Below, one piece after another: positions 22,261 to 31,162 of a stretch of 64,000 nt of DNA. The position numbers were made by a program, and so were the translations under genes. Each line of letters begins with the position of its first letter. The first letter of the stretch is position 1. Source of the stretch: JAKPAM01 sp047601745 (lineage in GTDB: Bacteria; Pseudomonadota; Gammaproteobacteria; Burkholderiales; Burkholderiaceae_E). The notes under the pieces were generated by a model that was not told the DNA's origin, did not search any database, and worked only from the letters and a program-made list of their open reading frames with translations. Location: assembly GCA_047601745.1 (NCBI GenBank), contig JASGIS010000001.1, positions 868,001 through 932,000 on the forward strand. Direction: 5' to 3'.

Positions 22261-23351
22261 GTCGATCGTTTCTCCAGCCATTGATCCAGCTTGGGCCACA
22301 TCCGCTTGACCGCGTTCGGCCCCGCGATCAGGCTCACGTGCCCGCCCGGCAGGACCACTTCCTCCTTGTCCCGCGAGCCGGCCAGCGCCACCAGCGGCGC
22401 GCCGCACTCGGGCGGCACGATGTGGTCGTACTTGGCGACCATGTGCAGCAGCGGCACCTTGATGTTCGAGATCCGGACCGGCTCGCCGCCGAGCGTCAGC
22501 GTCCCTTCGAACAATGCGTTCTTCTGCATCATCTCCTTGATGAACTGCCTGAAGTACTCGCCGGCCAGCGGCACCGTGTCGGACGTGAAGCGCTCCATCC
22601 TGCGGAAGGCGGTCACGTACTCGTCGTTCCACAGGTTGTCCCACAGGCGGATCTGGCCGGCGACGCGCGCGGCCGGGCGAAGCATGTCGAAGCCGCCGAC
22701 GATGACGTCGGGCGGAATGATGCCGACGCGATCGACGAGCCGGTCGACGTCGAAGTGGCGGGCGTCGGTCCACGAGCGGAACAGCTTCATCTTCGTGAAG
22801 TCGATCGGCGTGGTCAGGCACACGAGGTTCTTCAGCGGACCGTCCGGATGCAGCGCCGCGTACATCGTCGACAACAGCCCGCCCGCGCAGTAACCGATGA
22901 TCGAGACGTCCTGCTCGCCGGATTGCTTCTGCACGCGCTTGATGCAGTCCGGAATGAAGTCGAGCACGTAGTTCTCGATCTTCAGGAAGCGTTCCTCGCC
23001 GCTCGGCGGGTTCCAGTCCATCACGTAGACGTCGTGGCCGCGATCGAGCAGGAACTCGATCAGGCTCTGGCCCGGCGCCAGGTCGAAGATGTACGCCTTG
23101 TTCGTCGTCGCCATGACGAGCAGGACCGGCACGCGGTAGACCTCGTCGACACGCGGCTTGTAGTGGTAAAGGCTGAGCGTGCCGCGGCGATTGAGCAGGA
23201 CCTTGGGCGTCAGGCCGACGGCCGGCGCCGCCGAGCCGAACAGGCCGAGGCCCTTGAGGTTGCGCTGGATCGTGCGGTCGACCTCGAGCCGCAGTCGATC
23301 GGCGATCGACGGGTCGGCGGCCGGCGCGGCGGCGGATTTGGCGTCGGCCAT
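22257..23351 (-). CDS. phaC: Class III polyhydroxyalkanoate synthase, PhaC subunit
   Basis: A 364-residue alpha/beta-hydrolase-fold synthase, the short length typical of class III (about 355 aa) rather than class I/II (about 560-600). The lipase-like box GYCAGG gives the catalytic Cys155, with Asp309 (AKYDHIVPP) and His338 (PGGHVSLIAG); spacing matches the Allochromatium PhaC triad C149-D302-H331. It polymerises (R)-3-hydroxyacyl-CoA on granules and needs a PhaE or PhaR partner. The partner candidate lies immediately upstream, with a 2-nt gap. Confidence 0.93.
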   Translation of the reverse strand: MADAKSAAAPAADPSIADRLRLEVDRTIQRNLKGLGLFGSAAPAVGLTPKVLLNRRGTLSLYHYKPRVDEVYRVPVLLVMATTNKAYIFDLAPGQSLIEFLLDRGHDVYVMDWNPPSGEERFLKIENYVLDFIPDCIKRVQKQSGEQDVSIIGYCAGGLLSTMYAALHPDGPLKNLVCLTTPIDFTKMKLFRSWTDARHFDVDRLVDRVGIIPPDVIVGGFDMLRPAARVAGQIRLWDNLWNDEYVTAFRRMERFTSDTVPLAGEYFRQFIKEMMQKNALFEGTLTLGGEPVRISNIKVPLLHMVAKYDHIVPPECGAPLVALAGSRDKEEVVLPGGHVSLIAGPNAVKRMWPKLDQWLEKRST

Positions 23352-23353
23352 GG

Positions 23354-23800
23354 TCAGCGTCCCCCGGCGCCGGCGGCGCCGGCACTGGCAGCACTGGCGG
23401 CACTGGCGCCGGCACTAGCGCTGGCGCCGGCGTCCGCAGGCGCCGGCTCGGTCGACGACGACGGTTTGCGCGTGCGCCGCGGCCCCGGCGTCTCGACCGG
23501 CACCACTTCGTTCAGCAGGACGTCGATCTTGTCCTCGAGCCGCTGCAGGCGCTCCTCGAGCGCGGTGACGTCCTGGCGGCTGGGGATGCGCAAGGCCTTG
23601 AAATAACCGTCGAGCATCTTGTCGAACATCTGCTGCATGCCGGTCGCGGCCTGCGAGACGTTCTGCAGCGTCGACGCGAACTGCTCGGAGCCCATGCTCC
23701 GGTTCGCCATCGCGTTGACGTCGCTCTCGAACTTGTTGACGAACTGTCGCCAGAACTCGAACGGATCGGTGAGGGTCTTCAGGGATTTGTCGTGACTCAT
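23354..23800 (-). CDS. phaE: Short PhaE-like PHA synthase subunit
   Basis: The 148-residue protein begins with a helical stretch DPFEFWRQFVNKFE (12-25) and ends its core with IPSRQDVTALEERLQRLEDKID (72-93), the hallmark coiled coil at the C-terminus of PhaE/PhaR subunits. A 45-residue tail follows that is almost only Ala, Gly and Ser. Classical PhaE is more than twice as long, so this is a minimal form closer in size to PhaR of Bacillus. Position directly before phaC supports the role as essential partner. ATG 23800 follows GGAG and overlaps the upstream esterase stop. Confidence 0.8.
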   Translation of the reverse strand: MSHDKSLKTLTDPFEFWRQFVNKFESDVNAMANRSMGSEQFASTLQNVSQAATGMQQMFDKMLDGYFKALRIPSRQDVTALEERLQRLEDKIDVLLNEVVPVETPGPRRTRKPSSSTEPAPADAGASASAGASAASAASAGAAGAGGR

Positions 23801-25119
23801 CGGATCTCCAGGGTCGTCGTGGGGGGGCGCGCGAAGGTCTGCCGAGCGGCGACCGCGCACAGGCGCGACAACGTCGCGCGCCGGACCATCGCCACCGGTA
23901 CCCACCACGGCCGCAGCATCGTCGCGGTCGCCGTCGCCAGGCCCGGCGCCATCCACCGCGCCGCGGCGCTGCCGAATTGCCGCGCCGACCGGCTGGCCAG
24001 GAAGCCGCCGACCAGCGCGTCGCGCGCGAGATGGCGCGATACCGGCAGCAGCGTCGGCGCCTCGTCCTCGATCTCCAGCGTGCGATCGGCGCCCGCGGCC
24101 CCGTCGAACGCGCCGGCCAGCGACCGGCCGATCCGCGACAGCGCGTCGCGCGCGGCGCCGATCACCGAATCGAAGTTCAGGAAACCGTGGAACTGCCCGC
24201 CGTAGTGCAGCAGTTCGACCGGCACGCCGGCCGCGCGCAACTGGCGGCAATAAGCGAGGCCGTCGTCGCGGATCGGATCGAAGCCGGCGGTGATGACCAG
24301 CGCCGGCGGCAGCCCGCGCAGGTCGCGAGCCAATCCCGGCGACAGCAGCGGATCGGCCAGGTCGACGTCCTTGGCGATCAGCGGCTGCAGCGACTGGATG
24401 AACTCGGTGGTCAGGAAGTGGCCGCTGGCGTTCTCGCCCAGCGACGGCCAGGGCGCGAACAGGCGCGTCGACGGATAGACGAGGACCTGCAGCCGCAGCG
24501 CCGGTCCGCCCCGGCGCAGGTTCTCCTGCGCGACGGCCGCGCTGATGTTGCCGCCCGCGCTGTCGCCGCCGATCGCCATCCGCCCGGTATCGATGCCGAC
24601 CGACTCGCCGTGCTGCGCGACCCATGCCAGGGCGGCGAGGAAGTCCTCCCGGCTCGCGTACAGATCGTGCTCAGGCGCCAGCCGATAGCGGACGGCGACG
24701 ACCACGGCCCCCGATTCGCGGGCGATACTGCGACAGATCGCGTCGTTGGCGTCGAGGTCGCCGACGATGAAGCCGCCGCCGTGGCACCACAGGAAGCCGG
24801 GCTTGCGCGCCGGGCCGCCGGCCGGCGTGTACAGGCGCAGCTCGATCGGCCCGGCGGGCCCGTTGACGTGCCGGGTCGTGATCGAGGCCACCGGCGGACG
24901 GCGTCCGTACGCGGTGGCGATCAAGCGCCAGCGGCGGCGGGCCGCGTCGACCTGTTCCCGTCCCACCGGACGCCCGACGAACGAACCGATCGCCTTCAGG
25001 AACAGACGCGACTCGCGATCCAGCCGGGATGCCCGAAGGCGCTGCGGCGCTCCCCAATCGTCATCGGCGGCGGCATCGATGCCGCCGCCGGCGGATTCCT
25101 TCGTCTCGCGACGACCCAT
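23797..25119 (-). CDS. HSL-family alpha/beta-hydrolase (esterase/lipase)
   Basis: A 440-residue esterase of the hormone-sensitive-lipase family: HGGG (113-116), nucleophile Ser187 in GDSAGG, Asp281 in GFDPIRDDG and His311 in GQFHGF. A C-terminal extension of about 100 residues has no motif I can name and contains a moderately hydrophobic stretch. ATG 25119 is preceded by AAGGAG. It is the first gene of the phaE-phaC operon, overlapping phaE by 4 nt; it could release hydroxy acids from esters or from polymer, but this is inference. Confidence 0.88.
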   Translation of the reverse strand: MGRRETKESAGGGIDAAADDDWGAPQRLRASRLDRESRLFLKAIGSFVGRPVGREQVDAARRRWRLIATAYGRRPPVASITTRHVNGPAGPIELRLYTPAGGPARKPGFLWCHGGGFIVGDLDANDAICRSIARESGAVVVAVRYRLAPEHDLYASREDFLAALAWVAQHGESVGIDTGRMAIGGDSAGGNISAAVAQENLRRGGPALRLQVLVYPSTRLFAPWPSLGENASGHFLTTEFIQSLQPLIAKDVDLADPLLSPGLARDLRGLPPALVITAGFDPIRDDGLAYCRQLRAAGVPVELLHYGGQFHGFLNFDSVIGAARDALSRIGRSLAGAFDGAAGADRTLEIEDEAPTLLPVSRHLARDALVGGFLASRSARQFGSAAARWMAPGLATATATMLRPWWVPVAMVRRATLSRLCAVAARQTFARPPTTTLEIR

Positions 25120-25271
25120 TGCGGTCTCCTTCTCGTACGCCGCGTCGTGCGCGATACGGCACGCACAGGCTGGCCGACAAGCGTACTTTCGGCCCGCGCG
25201 TTGACAATCGTCGGAACCGACGAGCACGCCGATCGCGCTAAGATCCGCGGACAGACTTGGAGACGACAACA

Positions 25272-26117
25272 ATGAACGCCCCGATCCCCCAGGCCGTAGG
25301 CGCGCAGGCCGCCCCGGCCGCCGCCGAGGCGCCGGCGCTCGACGCCGCCACCCTCAAGACCCTGGCCGCCGAGCTGGAGCAGGTGCTCAAGCTGCGCAGC
25401 ATCCCGTTCGGGATGAAGATGTTCGCGACGGCCGCCGAGATGGAAGCGATCCCGAAGATCCGCCGGCCGCGCAGCATCCACACGACCGACCAGATCGTCG
25501 CGCAGGCCGCGCGGCTGGGCTGGACCGTCGGCATCACCGGCGCCGACCTGGTCGGCGCGCAGTGCAAGGCCGTCGTCGGCCTGGGCGCGCAGGACGAGGC
25601 CTGGGCCTCGGGCAAGTCGATGGTCGGCGTCTGGTACGCGACGCCCGAGGATTCGCGCGCGCACCAGTCGGCGATGAACGTCGTGCCGGCCGGCCGCTTC
25701 GAGGCGCTGGCGGTCTCGCCGCTGGCCAGCGGCCGGCTCGATCCTCCCGACATCGTGCTGTTCTACGCGACGCCGGGCGCGATGATGTACTTCATCAACG
25801 GCCTGCAATGGGCCGGCTACAAGCGCTTCGACTGGAGCGTCGTCGGCGAATCGGCGTGCGCGGACTCGTGGGGGCGCGCGCTGCGCACCGGCGAGGCCAG
25901 CCTGTCGATCCCGTGCTTCGCCGAGCGCCGTTATGGCGGCGTGCTCGACGACGAGATGCTGATGGCGCTGCCGCCGCGGATGCTGCCGCAGGCGCTCGCC
26001 GGCATGAAGGCGCTGGGGCGCAACGGGCTGCGCTATCCGTTCCCGCAGTACGGCATCCAGCAGGACGTGCGCGACGGCATGGCCGCCAGCTATCCGGACC
26101 GCGCGGCGCCGAAGTGA
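25272..26117 (+). CDS. DUF169 domain protein
   Basis: A 281-residue protein. From about residue 30 on it fits DUF169 (ArCR family): a KLRSIPFGMKMF entry strand, Cys98 in GAQCKAVVG and a late Cys pair (ESACADSW, SIPCFAERR). No biochemical role is established for the family; some members neighbour formate or dehalogenation genes. The first 25 residues are an Ala/Pro-rich tail. ATG 25272 has GGAG nine bases upstream. It is divergent from the phaEC operon. Its stop codon lies inside a 13-bp direct repeat. Confidence 0.82.
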   Translation: MNAPIPQAVGAQAAPAAAEAPALDAATLKTLAAELEQVLKLRSIPFGMKMFATAAEMEAIPKIRRPRSIHTTDQIVAQAARLGWTVGITGADLVGAQCKAVVGLGAQDEAWASGKSMVGVWYATPEDSRAHQSAMNVVPAGRFEALAVSPLASGRLDPPDIVLFYATPGAMMYFINGLQWAGYKRFDWSVVGESACADSWGRALRTGEASLSIPCFAERRYGGVLDDEMLMALPPRMLPQALAGMKALGRNGLRYPFPQYGIQQDVRDGMAASYPDRAAPK

Positions 26118-26148
26118 ACGCCTGACGCTGAAACCGTGAACGTCTGAC
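26114..26148. repeat. 13-bp direct repeat spanning a stop codon
   Basis: GTGAACGCCTGAC (26114-26126) recurs with one mismatch at 26136-26148, a 22-bp period. The first copy contains the TGA of the DUF169 gene. Confidence 0.75.
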
Positions 26149-26358
26149 CGGGGCCTGTTCGGGCTCCGGACGAACCCGTCGGCGATTCTCGCGACGACGG
26201 ACCCTCCCCTCGCCGAGCGAACCGCTGCCGGGCAAGCGAGCTTCGCGCGCTCTCGAACGCCTTCGATGCAGCCGCCGTCGCGCACAGCGTCGGGCGGCCG
26301 CCGGCGCACACCCTTCCCCTTGCCGAAGCAACAAGATGTAAGTAAATGTTATTATCAA

Positions 26359-26373
26359 TGCAAATCATTTGCA
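26359..26373 (+). promoter_or_regulatory. Fur box before the TonB-dependent receptor
   Basis: TGCAAAT-C-ATTTGCA is a perfect 7-1-7 inverted repeat, the Fur-box architecture, inside an AT-rich island (26336-26375) in otherwise GC-rich DNA. It lies 74 bp before the receptor ATG. The rest of the 329-bp gap (26118-26446) shows a direct repeat after the preceding gene and nothing else I can name. Confidence 0.75.
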
Positions 26374-26446
26374 CTCTTGCCGATCGTTTCGATCGAATCT
26401 CCAGCCGGTCTCCGCCGGCGACCACTCGCTTGACCAAGGACCCCTG

Positions 26447-28588
26447 ATGTCGATTCGCACGTCCGGCGAGCCGAATGGCAGCCTCGCCGTCCGCTCGCCC
26501 CTGCTTTGCTCCTTTCCTTCTCCTTCTCCTTCTCCCTCTCCCTTCTCCTCCGTCTCCCGCCGTCATGACCGCGCGCGCGCCAACGGTCGGCGCGGCGTCA
26601 TGCGTCGCCTGCGCCCCCACGGCCTGGCCTTCGCGGTGGCCGGCATGCTGGCACCGGCGGCCGGCGCTCAGACCGAGGACGCCGAACGCGAGTCCGACAG
26701 CCTCGACGCGGTCGTCGTGACGGCGTCCGGCTTCGAGCAGGCGGTCAAGGACGCGCCGGCCTCGATCACCGTGGTCCCGCGCGCCGAACTGGAGAAGAAG
26801 GCGTACAAGGACGTGACGGACATGCTGGTCGACGTGCCCGGCGTGGTCATCACCGGCGGCGGCAGCTCCAGCGACATCAGCATCCGCGGCATGGCCGCCG
26901 GCTACACGATGCTGCTGGTCGACGGCCGGCGCCAGAACTCGCGCGAGACGCGTCCGAACAGCGACGGCCCCGGCATCGAGCAGGGTTGGCTGCCGCCGAT
27001 GGAAGCGATCGAGCGGATCGAAGTGATCCGCGGCCCGATGTCGTCGCTGTACGGCTCGGACGCGATGGGCGGCGTCGTCAACATCATCACCCGCAAGGTG
27101 CCCAACGCATGGTCGGGCTCGCTTCGCGCCGAGACGCAGCAGCAGGGCTCGTCGCGCTCGGGCGACATCTACCAGTCGAGCTTCTATCTGGGCGGTCCGA
27201 TCAAGACCGATCTGCTGGGCCTGCAACTGTACGGCCAGAAGATGCGCCGCAACGAAGACCGCTTCATCAGCGGCTTCAACGAACAGGACGTCACGGCCGG
27301 AACGGCCAAACTGAGCCTGACGCCGAACCGGCAGCACGACATCGTCGCCGAGGTCGGCCGCACGCTGCAGGACCGCAATGCGACCGCGGGCCGCTCGGCC
27401 ACCACCGACAGCCGCACCGGCTATTCGAAGAACCTGTTCGCGCTGTCGCACACCGGGCGCTGGGCCGTGGGCACCTCGCACAGCTACCTGCAGTTCGACG
27501 AGACCGACAACCCGGGCCGCGAGATGCGGATCAAGAACACCGAGTTCAACAGCCAGATCACGATGCCGCTCGGCAGCCACATGACGACGCTGGGCGTGGC
27601 GTACAAGAACGAGCAGCTCGACGACCAGGGCAACCAGATGCAGGTGGCCGACCCGATCAGCCGGCTCGAGCGTTACCAGTGGGCGCTGTTCGCCGAGAAC
27701 GAATGGAGCGTGACGCAATCGTTCGCGCTGACCGGCGGCGTGCGCATGAACCACGACGAGAACTACGGCACGAACTGGACGCCGCGCGTCTACGGTGTCT
27801 GGCACGCCACCGAAAAGCTCAGCGTCAAGGGCGGTGTGTCGACCGGCTTCAAGGCGCCGGCGCTGCGCTCGGCCGTCGCCGATTGGGGACAGATCACCGG
27901 CGGCGGCGGCGATCCGGCCGTCATCCGCGGCAACCCGTCGTTGAAGCCGGAGAAGAGCGTCAGCCAGGAGATCGGCCTGATCTGGGACAACCGGCAGGGC
28001 TTCATCGGCAGCCTGACGGCGTTCAACACCGACTTCAAGGACAAGATCACCGAGATCCGCACCTGCTCGGACACGGCCAGCAACGGCTCGCGCATCGAGA
28101 CCGGCAACTGCACGATCGACGGCACCGCGTACAAGTTCATCAGCGACCGCGTCAACGTCGACGAGGCGACGATGCGCGGCATCGAGGCGACCGGCACCTG
28201 GCAGGCCAGCAAGTCGGTGCGGCTGACGACCAGCTACACGTACACGCATTCGGAGCAGAAGAGCGGCGCCTTCCGCGGCCAGCCGCTGAACAAGATGCCC
28301 CGCCACATGTTCAATGCCACGGCCGACTGGAAAGTGTCGGATCCGCTCAGCGCCTGGGCACGCATGAACTTCCGCGGCAAGACCTCGGACTACCTGAGCC
28401 GCACGACGATGACCGCCGGCACGCCGTCGTTCACGTTCGTCGACCTGGGCGTCAACTACCGCTACTCGCGCAACCTGCGGTTCGGTGCCGGCGTCTACAA
28501 CCTGTTCGACAAGCGCGTGGACAACACGCTGTACGGCGCGGTGTACGATGGGCGGCGTTACTGGCTGAGCATGACGGCCAGCTTCTGA
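26447..28588 (+). CDS. TonB-dependent outer-membrane receptor, FepA/CirA type
   Basis: A 713-residue receptor: TonB-box-like DAVVVTAS (87-94), plug domain with VIRGPMSSLYGSDAMGGVVNII, and a beta-barrel ending in the C-terminal aromatic WLSMTASF. The YGSDAMGGVVNIITRK pattern is typical of catecholate siderophore receptors (FepA, CirA, BfrA); the ligand is unknown. ATG 26447 follows AAGGA, but a classic signal peptide (MRRLRPHGLAFAVAGMLAPA) begins only at an internal ATG at 26600. So either the leader is 51 residues longer than usual or translation starts at 26600. The upstream Fur box implies induction in iron shortage. Confidence 0.93.
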   Translation: MSIRTSGEPNGSLAVRSPLLCSFPSPSPSPSPFSSVSRRHDRARANGRRGVMRRLRPHGLAFAVAGMLAPAAGAQTEDAERESDSLDAVVVTASGFEQAVKDAPASITVVPRAELEKKAYKDVTDMLVDVPGVVITGGGSSSDISIRGMAAGYTMLLVDGRRQNSRETRPNSDGPGIEQGWLPPMEAIERIEVIRGPMSSLYGSDAMGGVVNIITRKVPNAWSGSLRAETQQQGSSRSGDIYQSSFYLGGPIKTDLLGLQLYGQKMRRNEDRFISGFNEQDVTAGTAKLSLTPNRQHDIVAEVGRTLQDRNATAGRSATTDSRTGYSKNLFALSHTGRWAVGTSHSYLQFDETDNPGREMRIKNTEFNSQITMPLGSHMTTLGVAYKNEQLDDQGNQMQVADPISRLERYQWALFAENEWSVTQSFALTGGVRMNHDENYGTNWTPRVYGVWHATEKLSVKGGVSTGFKAPALRSAVADWGQITGGGGDPAVIRGNPSLKPEKSVSQEIGLIWDNRQGFIGSLTAFNTDFKDKITEIRTCSDTASNGSRIETGNCTIDGTAYKFISDRVNVDEATMRGIEATGTWQASKSVRLTTSYTYTHSEQKSGAFRGQPLNKMPRHMFNATADWKVSDPLSAWARMNFRGKTSDYLSRTTMTAGTPSFTFVDLGVNYRYSRNLRFGAGVYNLFDKRVDNTLYGAVYDGRRYWLSMTASF
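26516..26546. repeat. CCTTCT microsatellite in the receptor leader
   Basis: Three perfect CCTTCT hexamers (26516-26533) and two degenerate ones follow, within a pyrimidine-only stretch. In frame they encode Pro-Ser repeats ahead of the signal peptide of the TonB receptor. Changes in copy number would keep the frame if translation begins at 26447. Confidence 0.85.
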
Positions 28589-28636
28589 CGCCGCTTCCGT
28601 CGGCGCCTCCTTCGCCGCTTTCGACGCGTTCCGCCG

Positions 28637-29065
28637 ATGTTCGTCCAGGCCCCGCTGCTCGCCCCCGTATTCGCGCTGGTCGCCTGGACCTTCGTCGTCC
28701 TGTTGCTGGTCGCGTTCCGGCGGATCCGGGCAGCGCTCGCGGGCGAGGTCGAGCCGGCCGATTTCGCGATGGGCGAATCGCGACGGGTGCCCGACGCGGT
28801 CGCGCTGGCCAACCGCAACTACATGAACCTGCTCGAGCTGCCGGTGCTGTTCTATGTGGCCTGCGTGGCCGCCACGGCGCTCGGGGCGGCCACGGCCGCG
28901 ATGACCGCCACCGCCTGGACCTATGTCGCGCTGCGCGTCGCGCACAGCCTGATCCACGTCACCTACAACCGGCTCGCCGACCGCTTCGTCGCGTTCGCGG
29001 CCAGCAATGCGACGTTGGCCGTGCTGTGGTTCCAATTCGGACTGACGCTGCGCGAAGCGGGTTGA
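28637..29065 (+). CDS. MAPEG-family membrane protein
   Basis: A 142-residue, four-helix membrane protein of the MAPEG family (eicosanoid and glutathione metabolism). The RNYMNLLELPVLFYV segment at the second helix is the family hallmark, as is the HSLIHVTYN loop. The bacterial members have no settled function; some bind glutathione. It starts 48 bp after the receptor stop codon on the same strand. Confidence 0.87.
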   Translation: MFVQAPLLAPVFALVAWTFVVLLLVAFRRIRAALAGEVEPADFAMGESRRVPDAVALANRNYMNLLELPVLFYVACVAATALGAATAAMTATAWTYVALRVAHSLIHVTYNRLADRFVAFAASNATLAVLWFQFGLTLREAG

Positions 29066-29123
29066 CCGTCGATCGCCAGTCGACGATCATCGATGCTCGA
29101 CCGCACGAGACCGGGGGCGCATC

Positions 29124-29642
29124 GTGGACGTCGCAGCTTATATCGCATTCGAGACCTTGCGCGATGGACGACAAGTCAAGATTCGCGCACTTACCCCGGC
29201 GGATCGGGAAAACTGGCTCGATTTCATCTCGCGCACCAGCGACGCGACGCGGTATCGGCGCTTCTTCGGTTTCAAGCGCGACTTCAGCGAGGAGGAGATC
29301 GACTACCAGGTGAACGTCGACCTCGTGTCCAACGTGGCCCTGGTCGCGGGATTCGAACTGGAGGATGGCCGGGAGATCGGCATCGGCGGCGCGCGCTACA
29401 TCGTGACCGAGCCCGGCCGCGCCGAGGTCTCGTTCCTGACCGACGACGCGCATCAGGGGCTCGGCGTGGCCTCGCTGCTGATCCGCCATCTGATCCTCGT
29501 CGCGCGCGATGCCGGCATCAAGACGTTCGACGCCGAAGTCCTGGCCGACAACACACCGATGCTCAAGGTGTTCCAGCACTGCGGCCTGCCGATGACGTTC
29601 CGCCAACAGTCCGAGGTGACGCTGGTCACGTTGACGCTGTAG
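29124..29642 (+). CDS. GNAT-family N-acetyltransferase
   Basis: A 172-residue GNAT protein. It has the acetyl-CoA loop HQGLGVASLL and the preceding strand AEVSFLTDD; the N-terminal part (VKIRALTPADRENWLDFISRTS) is like the C-terminal acetyltransferase domain found in acyl-CoA synthetase-type lysine acetyltransferases. The GTG at 29124 is used as start because a G-rich GGGGG stretch precedes it; no ATG lies near. Part of this gene recurs, decayed, at 31163-31337. Confidence 0.8.
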   Translation: MDVAAYIAFETLRDGRQVKIRALTPADRENWLDFISRTSDATRYRRFFGFKRDFSEEEIDYQVNVDLVSNVALVAGFELEDGREIGIGGARYIVTEPGRAEVSFLTDDAHQGLGVASLLIRHLILVARDAGIKTFDAEVLADNTPMLKVFQHCGLPMTFRQQSEVTLVTLTL

Positions 29643-29684
29643 CGGCGGCGGGTCACACGAGCATTGACGGGCCCGGTCGGATTC

Positions 29685-30107
29685 CTATGCGTCGCCCGAC
29701 AGGGCCTCGTCGAGCGAAGCGGCGTCGAGCACCCGGCGCGCCCACCGGTCGATGTCCGCCGCCGAGCCGGATTCGACCCGCGCGATGGCGGCCTCGTAAT
29801 CCAGCAGCTTGACCGTCGGGAAACTCGAACAAAGCCGGCTGCCGAACAGTTCGAAACCGTATCCGTGCGGACGCCAGCCCCGATGCGGGTCGGCCAGCAC
29901 CACCAGGCTGGCTACCGGTCGGCCGAAACGCTCGAACAGCAGATAGCTGTAGGTGAACATCCGCCGCTCGAAGTCGGCCTTGCGCGTGGCCTGCACTTCG
30001 ACGTGGACGTAGACCCAAGCCGGGCCGCCACGCTTGCGATACACCCGCACGAGCTGGTCGGCGTGCCGCACGCCGGCATCGGCCTCACGCAGGATGCCGC
30101 GCAGCAT
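29685..30107 (-). pseudogene. Internally deleted and 5'-truncated Rpn-type nuclease gene copy
   Basis: The 140-codon frame matches the complete Rpn gene at 34867-35967. It lacks the first 79 or so residues, and the middle (about 140 residues) is gone: VKLLDYEA is joined directly to AIARVES. In the complete gene both deletion ends have a GAGGC pentamer, so slippage or recombination between these short repeats explains the in-frame loss. The central and C-terminal segments, including the GREEG repeats, are missing, so it is unlikely to be functional. Homology stops abruptly at about 30108. Confidence 0.82.
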
Positions 30108-30348
30108 CGACCGAGCCTATAACCGAGCTAAGTCAGCCTTGCCAGAATCACTCGCTCGCGTCGTACGCCGCCGCGAGTCTCGAGTCCCGCTCTACCGATG
30201 ACCAGCACATGCTCGACGAGGCCATCGACGGGCGCAGGCAGCCCTTCTCGCCAGGACGCACCGGCTCACGGGCTGCGGCGCGGCGATGGCCGGCCAGCCG
30301 AAAACCTTCGACATGCACCCTGACAAGGCCTGAACAAGGAGATCATTG

Positions 30349-31107
30349 ATGAAAGCATCCACGCAGAGCACTGTCGCCAAAGTGCCCGAGGTCACGCTGA
30401 GCTTCTGGCTGATCAAGATCGCAGCGACGACGCTGGGCGAGACCGGTGGCGACGCCGTCTCGATGTCGATGAACCTGGGCTATCTGGTCGGCACGGCCAT
30501 CTTCTCGGCGCTCTTCATCGCCGCCGTCACGGCGCAGATCAGGGCAAAGGCATTCCACCCGTTGTTGTACTGGACGACCATCGTCGCCACGACCACCGTG
30601 GGCACGACGCTGGCGGACTTCGCCGATCGCTCGCTCGGCATCGGCTACGCGGGCGGCTCCAGCGTGCTGCTGGCCTTGCTGCTCGGCTCGCTTTTCGTCT
30701 GGCACCGCACGATGGGCTCCGTGTCGGTGGAGACGGTCAACTCGCCCAAGGCGGAAGCCTTCTACTGGGTGACGATCATGTTCTCGCAAACGCTGGGCAC
30801 GGCGCTGGGCGACTGGACGGCGGACACGGCGGGCCTGGGTTACACCGGCGCGGCCATCGTGTTCGGAGGATTGCTGGCCGTGATCGTGGCCGCGTACTAC
30901 GGCACCCGGATTTCGCGCACCGTGCTGTTCTGGGCCGCATTCATCCTGACCCGACCGCTCGGCGCCGTGGTCGGCGACTTCCTGGACAAGCCGCTGAGCG
31001 CGGGCGGCCTGGCATTGAGCCGCTACTGGGCATCGGCCGCACTGCTGGCCTTCATGCTGACGGCCATCCTGCTGTTCGGGCAGCGGCCCGCCCGAGCGAC
31101 GCATTGA
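30349..31107 (+). CDS. COG4705-like integral membrane protein
   Basis: A 252-residue protein with about eight hydrophobic helices. It shows a fourfold internal repeat with the core T-x-G-x-x-x-(A/G)-D: TTLGETGGD, TTVGTTLAD, QTLGTALGD and RPLGAVVGD. This fits the uncharacterised membrane-anchored COG4705 family; transport of a cation has been proposed for relatives but is not shown. ATG 30349 follows AAGGAG with good spacing. The gene lies between two Rpn/GNAT scars and is monocistronic. Confidence 0.75.
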   Translation: MKASTQSTVAKVPEVTLSFWLIKIAATTLGETGGDAVSMSMNLGYLVGTAIFSALFIAAVTAQIRAKAFHPLLYWTTIVATTTVGTTLADFADRSLGIGYAGGSSVLLALLLGSLFVWHRTMGSVSVETVNSPKAEAFYWVTIMFSQTLGTALGDWTADTAGLGYTGAAIVFGGLLAVIVAAYYGTRISRTVLFWAAFILTRPLGAVVGDFLDKPLSAGGLALSRYWASAALLAFMLTAILLFGQRPARATH

Positions 31108-31162
31108 ACGGAAACGGTTCTTGCCGCCGTGACGAAGGCACGGCGGCTCGTCCGCCGCGTCC

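Noticed and set aside
25201..25244. TTGACA and TAAGAT as a promoter for the DUF169 gene
   Set aside because: The two boxes are 32 bp apart, far from the usual 16-19.
26516..26546. Frame-switching phase variation of the TonB receptor
   Set aside because: The unit is 6 bp, so gain or loss of units keeps the reading frame; on/off switching is not expected.
30108..30348. Possible remnant gene between the Rpn copy and the COG4705-like gene
   Set aside because: No frame with recognisable motifs on either strand; only the ribosome site of the next gene is clear.
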